Part shown: positions 1 through 7,337 of the stretch, in pieces | Position numbering within the stretch: position 1 is the first letter of the stretch | Layout: each line of letters opens with the position of its first letter | Assembly: GCA_027317105.1 (NCBI GenBank) | Contig: DAHVFH010000019.1 | Coordinates: 1 to 9,666 of the forward strand | Direction: 5' to 3' | Origin: Cytophagales bacterium | Lineage (GTDB): Bacteria; Bacteroidota; Bacteroidia; Cytophagales; Cyclobacteriaceae | DNA length: 9,666 bases | Made by a program: the position numbers and the translations under genes | Notes under the pieces: model-generated | Seen by the model: the letters and a program-made list of their open reading frames with translations, nothing else | What the model was told of the DNA's origin: nothing | Database searches by the model: none

Positions 1-1
1 C

Positions 2-1201
2 ATTCTACAATTTTCCATCATTCTCGATTTTATGGTGCTTTCGCCTTTGGGCGCTATTTTGATGCCTCAATTGCACATCACCACAGTACAATTTGGCTGG
101 GTGGTATCTGCCTACGCCTTTAGCGCGGGCATCTCCGGAATTTTAGCGGCAGGTTTTGCTGATAAATTTGATCGCAAAAAATTTCTGCTCTTCTTTTATG
201 TTGGTTTCCTTATTGGTACCCTTTTGTGCGCCCTTGCTCCCGACTATCCGCTTTTGTTGGCGGCCAGGATTGTCACGGGCATTTTCGGTGGAGTAATCGG
301 CTCGGTGAGTTTTGCCATCATTACCGACCTATTCAAGTTTGAAGTACGTGGTCGGGTGATGGGCTTTGTGCAAATGGCATTTGCAGCCAGTCAGGTGCTG
401 GGTCTGCCCATCGGGTTGGTGTTGGCCAATCAATTTGACTGGCACGCTCCTTTTTGGATGATCGTCATCGTAGGAATTGGCGTAGGGGTTTTGATTTTAC
501 TTTATATGAAACCGGTTGACGAACACTTGAAATTAAAATCCCAACGCAACGCCCTTCAGCATCTGATTAAAACTTTTTCTGTTCCGGATCATTTGAAAGT
601 ATTTTTGGCGACAACTTTATTGGCTACCGGTGGCTTTATGCTCATGCCATTTGGAAGTGCCTTCAGTACCAACAATCTTGGATTGACCATGGTGCAGCTT
701 CCGATTGTTTATGGTCTCACCGGATTTTTTTCAATCCTTACCGGACCGCTCCTCGGAAAGATTAGTGACCGGTTTGGCAAGTACACAATTTTTGTAGTGG
801 GCACAATCATTGCCATGGCGATGGTGGCCATCTATACCCAGTTAGGGACAACGCCTGTTTGGATAATCATCTCGTTAAACGTGATACTGTTTACTGGCAT
901 CAGCGCAAGGATGATCTCTTCTTCCGTATTGGTATCAGCAATTCCTAAACCACAAGATCGAGGGGCATTCATGAGTATCAATTCATCTGTTCAACAAATT
1001 TCTGGCGGTATTGCCTCGATGATTGCCGGATTGATTGTGGTGCAGTCTGCAGATGGCATGCTTCATCGATATGACTTACTGGGCTATGTAGTGATTGGCA
1101 CGATGCTGATCACTGTAGGGATGATGTATTGGATCAACCAGCATGTTGAGGGGATGGGGAGGAAAGAAGTGAAGACAGCAATTATTGCTGAGGCTGCTTA
1201 A
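2..1201 (+). CDS. MFS transporter, 5'-partial at the window edge
   Basis: Inner-membrane secondary transporter of the major facilitator superfamily, probably a DHA1-type drug/proton antiporter or a sugar-efflux-like member; the substrate cannot be read from the sequence. The reading frame is open from base 2, giving ILQFSIILDF directly before the first in-window ATG (32). That residue run continues TM1 into the DFMVLSPLG segment, so ATG 32 is internal and the true start lies left of the window. About 399 residues are visible, with roughly eleven to twelve hydrophobic helices. The motif-A-like loop GFADKFDRKK follows TM2, and its second-half counterpart GKISDRFGKY follows TM7. The C-terminus is polar and ends at TAA 1199-1201. 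An 82-bp gap separates it from the next gene and holds a weak terminator-like hairpin. Family call is secure; substrate unknown. Confidence 0.9.
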   Translation: MLQFSIILDFMVLSPLGAILMPQLHITTVQFGWVVSAYAFSAGISGILAAGFADKFDRKKFLLFFYVGFLIGTLLCALAPDYPLLLAARIVTGIFGGVIGSVSFAIITDLFKFEVRGRVMGFVQMAFAASQVLGLPIGLVLANQFDWHAPFWMIVIVGIGVGVLILLYMKPVDEHLKLKSQRNALQHLIKTFSVPDHLKVFLATTLLATGGFMLMPFGSAFSTNNLGLTMVQLPIVYGLTGFFSILTGPLLGKISDRFGKYTIFVVGTIIAMAMVAIYTQLGTTPVWIIISLNVILFTGISARMISSSVLVSAIPKPQDRGAFMSINSSVQQISGGIASMIAGLIVVQSADGMLHRYDLLGYVVIGTMLITVGMMYWINQHVEGMGRKEVKTAIIAEAA

Positions 1202-1227
1202 ATCGTCCAATTGATCTCCCATTTCTT

Positions 1228-1254
1228 AAGTTTCGCTGTTCCGTAAACTTTTTT
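1228..1254 (+). terminator. Weak intrinsic terminator after the MFS gene
   Basis: AAGTTT (1228-1233) pairs with AAACTT (1245-1250), with an 11-nt loop, and the stem runs into six T residues (1249-1254). The stem is AT-rich and short, so termination would be inefficient. Its position 24 bp after the MFS stop codon fits. The same bases partly overlap a possible -7 element TAACTTCG (1254-1261) for the downstream lipoprotein gene. Confidence 0.35.
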
Positions 1255-1283
1255 AACTTCGTTAGCATCTTGAGTTAAATTTA

Positions 1284-2753
1284 ATGTGGACGCTTATGTT
1301 TAAAATTTTGAAAGCGACATGCCTTTGCGGTGCAATTCTTTTTTTTGCCTTTGCCTGCACAAACAAACGAAAGGATACTGTTACGATATCGATCGTGACA
1401 ACGGACACGACTGCTAAGGAAGTTGTTATCAACTGGTCGTCTATGATCGGCTATCCGGATACCCTGGCGAAGGCAAAGTTTGATTCATTGGGAAAATCAT
1501 CACTTGAGTTTACACTTTCTGGCTCTTCATTTGCTTCTTGTGTTCTCGGCAATCAGTTTCAGTTCATCCGCTTGTATTTGGAACCTGGTTATGATTTAAA
1601 AATCAACTATGATCCGAAGTCAAGGCAATCGGTAACCTTTTCGGGGGAAGGGGCGATTCCGAATAATTATTTGGCGCAGAGTTTAAAAATTTTCCAGTCC
1701 TATCAGGAAAGGGGAGGAAAGCATAATTGGGAGTTGAGTTCAAAGGATTTTTTTAACAGAATGGATTCTTTAACAGAAGGGCTATCTCATTTTCATACTA
1801 ATTACTGCGATAGCCTAAACTTGTCAAAATCCTTAGCAGATCTTCTGGAACTCTACAATAGACTCTCTTTTATTTCTCAGGAACAGAACTATTTGTTAGC
1901 CAACCCACCGGATAAGCTAAATAAAGAACGGGGAATTGAACCCTTGCCTAACCTTTCTAGTGAAATTCCTTTTGATGATAAATTGCTAAAATATGGAATG
2001 GATACCTATACAATGGTGCTTCAATTTGATATGCTTTTTGAGTTGAATAAACTCTACGACAGTTTAAAATGGAATAGCGATGCTCAAAATTTATATCCAG
2101 TGCTACTGGACAGCATTTTTACGAAAAGCGAAAAGTATCCAGTGGGGATAAGGGAGGTGCTGCTGGCAAAAAATATTCAATGGAACATCACAGTCATGGG
2201 TTTAACTCCAGAGATGGATTCACTCTATCATAAATTTATCAGAAAGTATCCCGCCTCTCTGTATCTTAAACCTTTAGAAGTTCAAGTTGCAAAATGGCTG
2301 GCTATTGGCCAGGGTAAAAAAGCTCCTGATTTTACGGGGATTACCTTAGATGGAAAGCGGATGTCGCTAAGTGATCTGAAAGGTAAAGTAATCTACATTG
2401 ATGTGTGGGCTACATGGTGCGGGCCTTGCCGCGAGGAGATTCCGTTCTCTAAAAAATTGCAAAAGAAATTTAAAGAAGATGCCGATTTAGTTTTTATGTA
2501 TGTTTCAGTTGATCGAAATTTAGAGGCCTGGAGAAAAATGGTGATGGGTGATAAAGAATGGATGGGAATACACATCAATGAAAATTCAGGTGAGCTTTAT
2601 AAATGGTATCAAATAGGTGGGATTCCGCGCTACATCCTAATTGACAAAGAGGGGAAATTTGGTATGTCCATGGCTCCAAGGCCATCTTCAGACAAAGCGG
2701 AGGGTGAGATTAGAAAATTGTTGGCAGTTGGCCAGCAAAACAAAAGCATTTAA
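1284..2753 (+). CDS. TlpA-family thioredoxin-like lipoprotein
   Basis: Predicted periplasm-facing thiol-disulfide oxidoreductase anchored as a lipoprotein (489 residues). Residues 1-25 form a signal peptide ending in the lipobox AFAC, with C25 as the acylated cysteine. Residues ~30-130 look like the beta-rich DUF4369-type domain that often precedes thioredoxin domains in Bacteroidota (phrases RLYLEPGYDLKINYD and FSGEGA). Residues ~135-335 are mostly helical. Residues ~340-480 are an AhpC/TSA-Redoxin fold with the active site WCGPC (C379, C382) and the conserved cis-proline at P448 in GGIPRY. The pathway is inferred: TlpA/ResA-like proteins reduce disulfides of apocytochromes or other periplasmic partners, but no cytochrome gene is nearby. 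Start at 1284 is chosen as the longest; M5 (1296) would also leave a valid signal peptide. Appears monocistronic. Confidence 0.88.
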   Translation: MWTLMFKILKATCLCGAILFFAFACTNKRKDTVTISIVTTDTTAKEVVINWSSMIGYPDTLAKAKFDSLGKSSLEFTLSGSSFASCVLGNQFQFIRLYLEPGYDLKINYDPKSRQSVTFSGEGAIPNNYLAQSLKIFQSYQERGGKHNWELSSKDFFNRMDSLTEGLSHFHTNYCDSLNLSKSLADLLELYNRLSFISQEQNYLLANPPDKLNKERGIEPLPNLSSEIPFDDKLLKYGMDTYTMVLQFDMLFELNKLYDSLKWNSDAQNLYPVLLDSIFTKSEKYPVGIREVLLAKNIQWNITVMGLTPEMDSLYHKFIRKYPASLYLKPLEVQVAKWLAIGQGKKAPDFTGITLDGKRMSLSDLKGKVIYIDVWATWCGPCREEIPFSKKLQKKFKEDADLVFMYVSVDRNLEAWRKMVMGDKEWMGIHINENSGELYKWYQIGGIPRYILIDKEGKFGMSMAPRPSSDKAEGEIRKLLAVGQQNKSI

Positions 2754-2874
2754 TCTTGATAATTTTATTGTAGCTGGTTTAGGTTTTTTTTAATTAAAGA
2801 TTTTTTTGTGACAGCCAGTTCGCTATTGCCATTGCAAATGCTTTAACGTTAGGCGTATCCTTTTTTGCGCGCTT

Positions 2875-2904
2875 TTGTTTACTACTAACAATTTCGTAAG
2901 TTCG
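2875..2904 (+). promoter_or_regulatory. Candidate promoter of the DUF433/DUF5615 pair
   Basis: TTG (2875-2877) lies 19 bp before TAAGTTCG (2897-2904), a 7-of-8 match to the Bacteroidota -7 consensus TAnnTTTG at about the spacing known for that sigma factor. Transcription would start almost at ATG 2910, giving a nearly leaderless mRNA. A weaker alternative is TTG 2832-2834 with TATCCTTT 2856-2863, which would leave a ~40-nt leader. Confidence 0.3.
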
Positions 2905-2909
2905 TGATC

Positions 2910-3149
2910 ATGGACGTGAGTGAGCTCATAACAATTGACAAAGAAATTTTAGGTGGCCAACCTGTTTTTAAAGGTACACGTGTGCCTGTTGAAAGTTTGT
3001 TTGACCATCTTGAGGCTGGCGTTCCTCTTGATGAATTCCTGGACGACTTCCCTACAGTTTCAAAAGAGCAGGCAATCTCATTGTTGGACATTGCCAACAA
3101 ACTCATCACCTCTAAAAATGTTGCTCAATTATATGCGACTGTTGCTTGA
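2910..3149 (+). CDS. DUF433 family protein, probable antitoxin
   Basis: Small 79-residue protein of the DUF433 family. The diagnostic block GGQPVFKGTRVPV is at residues 15-27, followed by the helical region with VESLFDHLEAG and the LDEFLDDFP segment typical of these winged-HTH-like proteins. DUF433 genes are usually found directly upstream of DUF5615 PIN-like genes and are treated as antitoxin and autorepressor in that pairing. That role is inferred from family and context. ATG 2910 is preferred; a GTG two codons earlier (2904) is in frame, but it overlaps the candidate -7 box. The last 17 nt overlap the start of the next gene, a sign of translational coupling. Confidence 0.87.
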   Translation: MDVSELITIDKEILGGQPVFKGTRVPVESLFDHLEAGVPLDEFLDDFPTVSKEQAISLLDIANKLITSKNVAQLYATVA

Positions 3150-3462
3150 TGAGAATTTACCCAAACGACTCAAAGTTGACTTTCCAGAACATGAAATATT
3201 TACTGTCAGCGACAAGCAATGGAACGGCATCAAAAATGGTGAATTACTGAAACTCTTGCAGGACAATTCTTTTGATGTACTTTTGACCTACGACAAAAAC
3301 CTGCAGCATCAACAAAATTTTCAAAAATATACGCTGACCGTTTTTATTTTGACAGCAAAAATCAATCAATACAAAGAATTGACGAATCTGACGCCTAAAA
3401 TAAAAAAGTATTTGATTAGCGGGCAAATTCGGATTGGGCCTGTCATTATTTCGAATGACTAA
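3133..3462 (+). CDS. DUF5615 PIN-like protein, probable toxin
   Basis: 109-residue DUF5615 family protein with a PIN-like nuclease fold. The N-terminal LLDENLP block places acidic residues at D6 and E7. A second acidic cluster lies at E37, and the C-terminal acidic motif VLLTYDKN carries D54, with D48 just before. These positions match the metal-binding acidic set of PIN-like ribonucleases, so the predicted activity is RNA cleavage held in check by the upstream DUF433 partner (inference). The start ATG 3133 lies inside the antitoxin gene in another frame; the frame is open further upstream, but that translation is unrelated to the family and only the part from M at 3133 matches. Ends at TAA 3460-3462, just before a 16-bp perfect palindrome. 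Confidence 0.85.
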   Translation: MRLLLDENLPKRLKVDFPEHEIFTVSDKQWNGIKNGELLKLLQDNSFDVLLTYDKNLQHQQNFQKYTLTVFILTAKINQYKELTNLTPKIKKYLISGQIRIGPVIISND

Positions 3463-3478
3463 TGTATTCCTTGGGAGC

Positions 3479-3494
3479 TGAATTTCGAAATTCA
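3479..3494. repeat. 16-bp perfect palindrome after the toxin gene
   Basis: TGAATTTCGAAATTCA is self-complementary over all 16 bases. It lies 17 bp after the toxin stop codon and 65 bp before the cyclophilin start. It has no T-tract, so it is not an obvious terminator; a protein-binding site or an mRNA 3' stabilising stem are possible. A second, looser inverted pair, TTCGGATTG (3428-3436) with CAATCCGAA (3493-3501), overlaps its right end. Confidence 0.5.
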
Positions 3495-3516
3495 ATCCGA
3501 AAACTTACTTTTGAAC

Positions 3517-3546
3517 TCTTGAATTTTTCAATTTTGAATCTTAAAT
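3517..3546. repeat. AT-rich intergenic repeat, copy A
   Basis: A 30-bp stretch starting TCTTGAATTTTT and ending TTGAATCTTAAAT, directly upstream of the cyclophilin gene. It matches copy B (4076-4104) at about 26 of 30 positions with one gap. It contains the small hairpin TTGAA-TTT-TTCAA (3519-3531). No coding potential is evident. Confidence 0.5.
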
Positions 3547-3559
3547 CTTGCATTAAACT

Positions 3560-4000
3560 ATGACCACCGCTGAAATTCACACCAAAAAAGGAGTAATGAA
3601 AATCAACTTCTTTGAAGAAGATGCTCCGAATACTGTAAAGAATTTTGTTGCCCTCGCTGAAAAGGGATTCTACGATGGCCTGACTTTTCATCGTGTCATT
3701 CCTGATTTCGTGATTCAGGGTGGTTGCCCTAATGGGATTGGCAATGGAGGCCCCGGTTATAAAATTGACTGTGAGCTTACCGGCAAAAACCAATATCACG
3801 ATCGTGGGGTTTTATCCATGGCGCATGCAGGGCGCAACACGGGAGGCTCTCAGTTTTTTATTTGCCATTCACGTAATAGGACCTCGGACCTTGACCGCCA
3901 CCATACTGTTTTTGGAAAAGTATATGAAGGGCTTGACGTGATTGATGCCATTCGTCAGGGAGACGCAATGGACAAAGTGGTGATTAAAAGAGAAGCATAA
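3560..4000 (+). CDS. Cytoplasmic cyclophilin-type peptidyl-prolyl isomerase
   Basis: Single-domain cyclophilin of 146 residues that catalyses cis-trans isomerisation of Xaa-Pro bonds. There is no signal peptide, so it should act in the cytoplasm. Family landmarks are FHRVIPDFVIQGG (residues 43-55), with the catalytic arginine at R45 and the pocket phenylalanine at F50; the MAHAGRNTGGSQFFI block (87-101); and VFGKV (117-121). The tryptophan that binds cyclosporin in human CypA has no equivalent in the local segment RTSDLDRHH, as in many bacterial cyclophilins, so weak cyclosporin binding is expected. Start ATG 3560 fits the family N-terminus. No Shine-Dalgarno site is visible. It stands alone between two copies of an AT-rich repeat. 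Confidence 0.93.
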   Translation: MTTAEIHTKKGVMKINFFEEDAPNTVKNFVALAEKGFYDGLTFHRVIPDFVIQGGCPNGIGNGGPGYKIDCELTGKNQYHDRGVLSMAHAGRNTGGSQFFICHSRNRTSDLDRHHTVFGKVYEGLDVIDAIRQGDAMDKVVIKREA

Positions 4001-4030
4001 GGAAAATTGTTAATTCAGGATTGGCCTTTT

Positions 4031-4070
4031 GCCTTTCATCACTAAGGCTCATCTTGCTTTTTTTTATTTT
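4031..4070 (+). terminator. Possible weak terminator after the cyclophilin gene
   Basis: GCCTT (4031-4035) pairs with AAGGC (4044-4048) around an 8-nt loop, and a long T-rich run (4057-4070) begins nine bases later. The stem is only 5 bp and the gap to the T-run is long, so this is a tentative call based mainly on position after the stop codon. Confidence 0.25.
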
Positions 4071-4075
4071 TCGTA

Positions 4076-4104
4076 TCTTGAATTTTCGATTTTGAACCTT
4101 GAAT
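4076..4104. repeat. AT-rich intergenic repeat, copy B
   Basis: Second copy of the motif seen at 3517-3546, starting TCTTGAATTTT and ending TTGAACCTTGAAT, in the leader region of the M16 peptidase gene. The TATCTTGA overlapping its left end (4074-4081) resembles a -7 element, with TTG 4054-4056 17 bp upstream, so this copy may carry promoter function. Confidence 0.45.
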
Positions 4105-4164
4105 AATTTTTAGGTAAATCATAATCGCGATGAAATTCCATGTAGGCAAAAAAAATAATAACTC

Positions 4165-7149
4165 ATGAAACTCAAAATCACGACCTTAATCGTTCTCTTG
4201 TTTGCTTCGGTTTTACTATCGAATTGCAAAAAGGAGAGTAAGTACGAAACCAAAACGGGCGAGAGCAATGGCTTCTCTTACGAATATGTGACCAACGATC
4301 CGCTTCAAGTAAGGATTTACACGCTGAAAAATGGATTGAAAGTGTACCTCAGCCAGTACAAAGCGGAGCCAAGGATTATGACGGCTATTGCGGTGAAGGC
4401 TGGAGGAAAATTTGACCCTGCCAATACCACCGGTTTGGCACATTACCTCGAGCACATCATGTTTAAAGGCACCAGTGATTTTGGTTCACAAGATTGGGGC
4501 AAAGAAAATGTCTTCCTCGACAGCATTGAAAACATGTTTGAAAAATACAGAATGCTTTCTGATTCGGTTGATCGATTAAACTACTACAAGAAAATAGATC
4601 TGGTTTCTAATGAAGCTTCGAAGTTTGCCATTGCTAACGAGTATGATAAAATGGTTTCAGAAATCGGGGCAAAGGGTACCAATGCTTATACTACAGAAGA
4701 TCGCACGGTTTACGTCAATGACATTCCGGCCAATCAAGTTGAAAACTGGCTTACGATCGAATCCAATCGTTTTCAGAAAATTGTGCCACGGTTATTTCAT
4801 ACTGAACTGGAAGCCGTGTACGAAGAAAAAAACCGTAGCCTCGATAACGATTATTGGAAGACCTATGAAGCCATGTTTGCCGCTGCTTTTCCAAAACATC
4901 CTTATGGAACCCAAACGGTAATTGGCACCATCGATCATTTGAAAAACCCTTCCATCACGGAGATCAAAAAATATTTTTACAAATACTATCGCCCTAACAA
5001 TGTGGCAATCTGTTTGAGCGGTGATTTGGATTATGACAAAACGATTGCCGAAGTCGATAAATATTTTGGAAGCTGGGAACCTAATCCAGAACTCAAACCT
5101 TGGGAGCCAATTGTAGAAGACGAAATCACGAAACCGGTAAATGTTGATGTGTATGGCCCCGATTCTGAATGGATTAATATTGCCTTTCGTTTTAAAGGCA
5201 CAGGATCAGAGGAAGCTAAGTTACTCCGCCTCACGGATATGATTTTGTCAAACTCCCAAGCGGGCTTGATTGATTTGAATCTGAAACAGAAACAGAAGGT
5301 GTTGGAGCCATCAAGTGGTGTCGATAATCTCAATGATTTCTCTTTGCATATTTTCAGCGGTAAACCTCGCGAAGGTCAAACGCTGGATGATGTGAAGAAA
5401 CTTTTGTTGGATCAAATAGAACTATTAAAGAAAGGGCAGTTTGATGATTGGTTAATAGAGGCCGTGATCAACGATCTTAAGAAAAATGCGATACAACAAT
5501 CGCAATACAATTGGTCGCGATCCAATGACGAAGTGATGGCATTCACCAATGGCATCCGCTGGCAGGATTATATTTCTAAAAACGATGACTTGCGTAAGTA
5601 CACCAAAGAAGACATCATCAAATTTGCCAACGAACATTACAAAGACAACTACATCGCTGTGTATAAGCGGCATGGCAAAGACCCCAATCAAAAGAAGGTG
5701 ACGAAGCCTTCCATCACAAAAGTAGCGCTTAATAAAGAATCGAAGTCGGCCTTTCATGAAAAACTGCTGGCCAATAAGGTGGAGAAAATCCAACCGGTGT
5801 TTTTGGATTATGATAAAGACATCGAAAAGCTGAAAATGAATAAGGATGTAGAAGTGCTGTACACAAAAAATCCGGAGAACGAATTATTCACGCTGTATTA
5901 CCTGTCGGACGTGGGCACGAACAATGATCCGAAAATTAAACAAGCCGTTGAATACCTGGAATATTTGGGAACGCCCGAAATGACGTCAGAAGACGTAAAG
6001 AAAGAGTTTTATAAAATCGGCTGCAGCTTTGGTGTGCATGCTGCCGATGATCAAACCTATGTTTACCTCAGTGGTCTTTCCGAAAACATGGATAAAGCCG
6101 TAAGCTTGTTTGAAAAATTACTGGCCGACCCTAAGCCCGATGACGAGGCACTTCAAAAAATGATTGATGGCATTTTCAAAAAACGTGATGACAGTAAAAA
6201 GGAGAAAAGGACAATTTTGTGGGAGGGCTTGATGAACTACGGATTGTATGGCGCTAAATCGCCTTTCACGAATGTACTCACCAACAAAGATTTGCGCGAT
6301 CTTAAAGCAGCTGAATTGGTTGACATTATAAAAGGATTTACCAAAACGCAACATAGCGTGTTGTACTATGGACCCAAATCGGGAGACGAGCTGCTTGCTT
6401 CACTTAATGCCGGACATAAACTTCCCGAGCAATTACTACCAACTCCAGTGCCCGTGGAATTTGAAATCCAAAACATGGACAAGCCTTCCGTGTATTGGAC
6501 TAATTACGACATGGTACAGGCGGAGATCATTTTCCTTTCGAAGGGAGAGCGATTTGATGCTTCAAGGTATCCATTGATCCGCATATATGATGAATATTTT
6601 GGCGGCAATATGGCTTCGCCTGTCTTTCAGGAACTGCGCGAAGCGCAAGGGTTAGCGTATGCTGCTTTTGCTACTTATCGCATGGCGAGCAAAAAATCGG
6701 GTGACGATAGCTTCTTTGGCTACATCGGCACACAGGCCGACAAGCAGGCTGAATCGATGAAGGCGATGATGGGGCTTATCCAGGATTTTCCGCGTTCTGA
6801 AAATGGGTTTGACGTGGCACGCACTTCGCTAATGAGCCAGATCGAAAGCGAGCGCATTACCAAAACCAATATTCTTTTTAATTATGAGACTGCCAAGCGA
6901 AGAGGGCTTGACCATGATATCCGTAAGGATGTTTACGAACAAATCCAGGACATGACCATTGAAGATGTGGCGAACTTCCAGAAGGACCACATCAAAGGCA
7001 AGAAATTTAACGTGGTGCTGGTAGGCGATCAGAAAAAACTTAACCTGAAAGATCTGCAACACTATGGCACCGTGAAAGAACTCACCTTGGATGAATTATT
7101 TGGTTATGAGAAGCCGCTGAAAATCAACAAAGAGACACCGAATCAGTAA
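4165..7149 (+). CDS. M16 family zinc metallopeptidase, lipoprotein, two fused halves
   Basis: 994-residue insulinase/pitrilysin-type peptidase, predicted to be lipid-anchored and to degrade peptides outside the cytoplasm. The signal peptide ends in the lipobox LSNC with C21 acylated. The N-terminal catalytic half (~50-480) has the inverted zinc motif HYLEH (H93, E96 as base, H97), with the third ligand most likely E221 in ELEAVYEEK. The gap from HxxEH to this glutamate is 124 residues against 77 in pitrilysin, because a ~47-residue helical insertion precedes NAYT. Related Bacteroidota proteins share this insertion, to my knowledge. The C-terminal half (~550-965) lacks HxxEH but keeps the substrate-binding R825 and Y832 in LREAQGLAY, the normal division of labour in M16. 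The leader is A-rich without Shine-Dalgarno. Probably monocistronic, closed by the terminator at 7174-7203. Confidence 0.93.
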   Translation: MKLKITTLIVLLFASVLLSNCKKESKYETKTGESNGFSYEYVTNDPLQVRIYTLKNGLKVYLSQYKAEPRIMTAIAVKAGGKFDPANTTGLAHYLEHIMFKGTSDFGSQDWGKENVFLDSIENMFEKYRMLSDSVDRLNYYKKIDLVSNEASKFAIANEYDKMVSEIGAKGTNAYTTEDRTVYVNDIPANQVENWLTIESNRFQKIVPRLFHTELEAVYEEKNRSLDNDYWKTYEAMFAAAFPKHPYGTQTVIGTIDHLKNPSITEIKKYFYKYYRPNNVAICLSGDLDYDKTIAEVDKYFGSWEPNPELKPWEPIVEDEITKPVNVDVYGPDSEWINIAFRFKGTGSEEAKLLRLTDMILSNSQAGLIDLNLKQKQKVLEPSSGVDNLNDFSLHIFSGKPREGQTLDDVKKLLLDQIELLKKGQFDDWLIEAVINDLKKNAIQQSQYNWSRSNDEVMAFTNGIRWQDYISKNDDLRKYTKEDIIKFANEHYKDNYIAVYKRHGKDPNQKKVTKPSITKVALNKESKSAFHEKLLANKVEKIQPVFLDYDKDIEKLKMNKDVEVLYTKNPENELFTLYYLSDVGTNNDPKIKQAVEYLEYLGTPEMTSEDVKKEFYKIGCSFGVHAADDQTYVYLSGLSENMDKAVSLFEKLLADPKPDDEALQKMIDGIFKKRDDSKKEKRTILWEGLMNYGLYGAKSPFTNVLTNKDLRDLKAAELVDIIKGFTKTQHSVLYYGPKSGDELLASLNAGHKLPEQLLPTPVPVEFEIQNMDKPSVYWTNYDMVQAEIIFLSKGERFDASRYPLIRIYDEYFGGNMASPVFQELREAQGLAYAAFATYRMASKKSGDDSFFGYIGTQADKQAESMKAMMGLIQDFPRSENGFDVARTSLMSQIESERITKTNILFNYETAKRRGLDHDIRKDVYEQIQDMTIEDVANFQKDHIKGKKFNVVLVGDQKKLNLKDLQHYGTVKELTLDELFGYEKPLKINKETPNQ

Positions 7150-7173
7150 GGACTTTGTAATTTTAGTTTTAAT

Positions 7174-7203
7174 AAAAGCTCAAGTTGAAACTTGGGCTTT
7201 TTT
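7174..7203 (+). terminator. Strong intrinsic terminator of the M16 gene
   Basis: AAGCTCAAGT (7176-7185) pairs with ACTTGGGCTT (7190-7199) with one T-G wobble and a TGAA loop. The stem can be extended by two A-T pairs at the base and runs into a T-tract to 7203. It lies 24 bp after the stop codon. Confidence 0.85.
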
Positions 7204-7256
7204 GTGGTTTTTCTTCTTTTGGTTCAAGCCTCACTTGGAACGCTATGAAAAAATAA

Positions 7257-7279
7257 AGCACAAGCGAGATGCTTGTGCT
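7257..7279. repeat. REP-like perfect hairpin
   Basis: AGCACAAGC (7257-7265) and GCTTGTGCT (7271-7279) are exact reverse complements around the loop GAGAT. There is no T-tract and a separate terminator already lies upstream, so it does not look like a terminator. Short GC-rich hairpins like this in gaps between genes are typical of REP sequences mobilised by RAYT-type transposases; that assignment is inference, as only one copy is visible. Confidence 0.5.
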
Positions 7280-7313
7280 AGTAGTGAACCTAACAATTAC
7301 TTTGGTATCTTTA
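7273..7313 (+). promoter_or_regulatory. Candidate promoter of the 65-residue repeat protein
   Basis: Two overlapping candidates exist. One is TTG (7273-7275) with TTACTTTG (7297-7304) at 21-bp spacing; the other is GTG (7284-7286) with TATCTTTA (7306-7313) at 19-bp spacing. Both -7 boxes match TAnnTTTG at 7 of 8 positions. The start codon at 7338 lies about 25-33 bp downstream. The first option places its -33 element inside the right arm of the hairpin at 7257-7279. Confidence 0.3.
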
Positions 7314-7337
7314 AAAGTTAGATTTTAAAAGCTACCA

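Noticed and set aside
32..34. ATG 32 as the true start of the MFS transporter
   Set aside because: The frame is open to the window edge and the upstream codons encode a hydrophobic run that completes TM1, so the gene is cut by the edge.
2754..2909. Small RNA, riboswitch or tRNA in the gap before the DUF433 gene
   Set aside because: No cloverleaf, conserved riboswitch core or strong hairpin was found; only weak promoter-like boxes are visible.
2953..3132. Upstream extension of the toxin frame to an ATG at 2953 (169 residues)
   Set aside because: The extra 60 residues are an out-of-frame reading of the DUF433 gene and show no family similarity; the DUF5615 N-terminus LLDENLP begins right after the ATG at 3133.
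3244..3799. Two overlapping minus-strand frames across the toxin, its downstream gap and the cyclophilin gene
   Set aside because: They are antisense to well-supported family members, show no recognisable domain, and have no promoter-like element.
4216..7062. Several minus-strand and alternative-frame readings of 69-113 residues inside the M16 gene
   Set aside because: All lie within a continuous, motif-rich coding frame and encode low-complexity or cysteine/histidine-rich nonsense typical of shadow frames.
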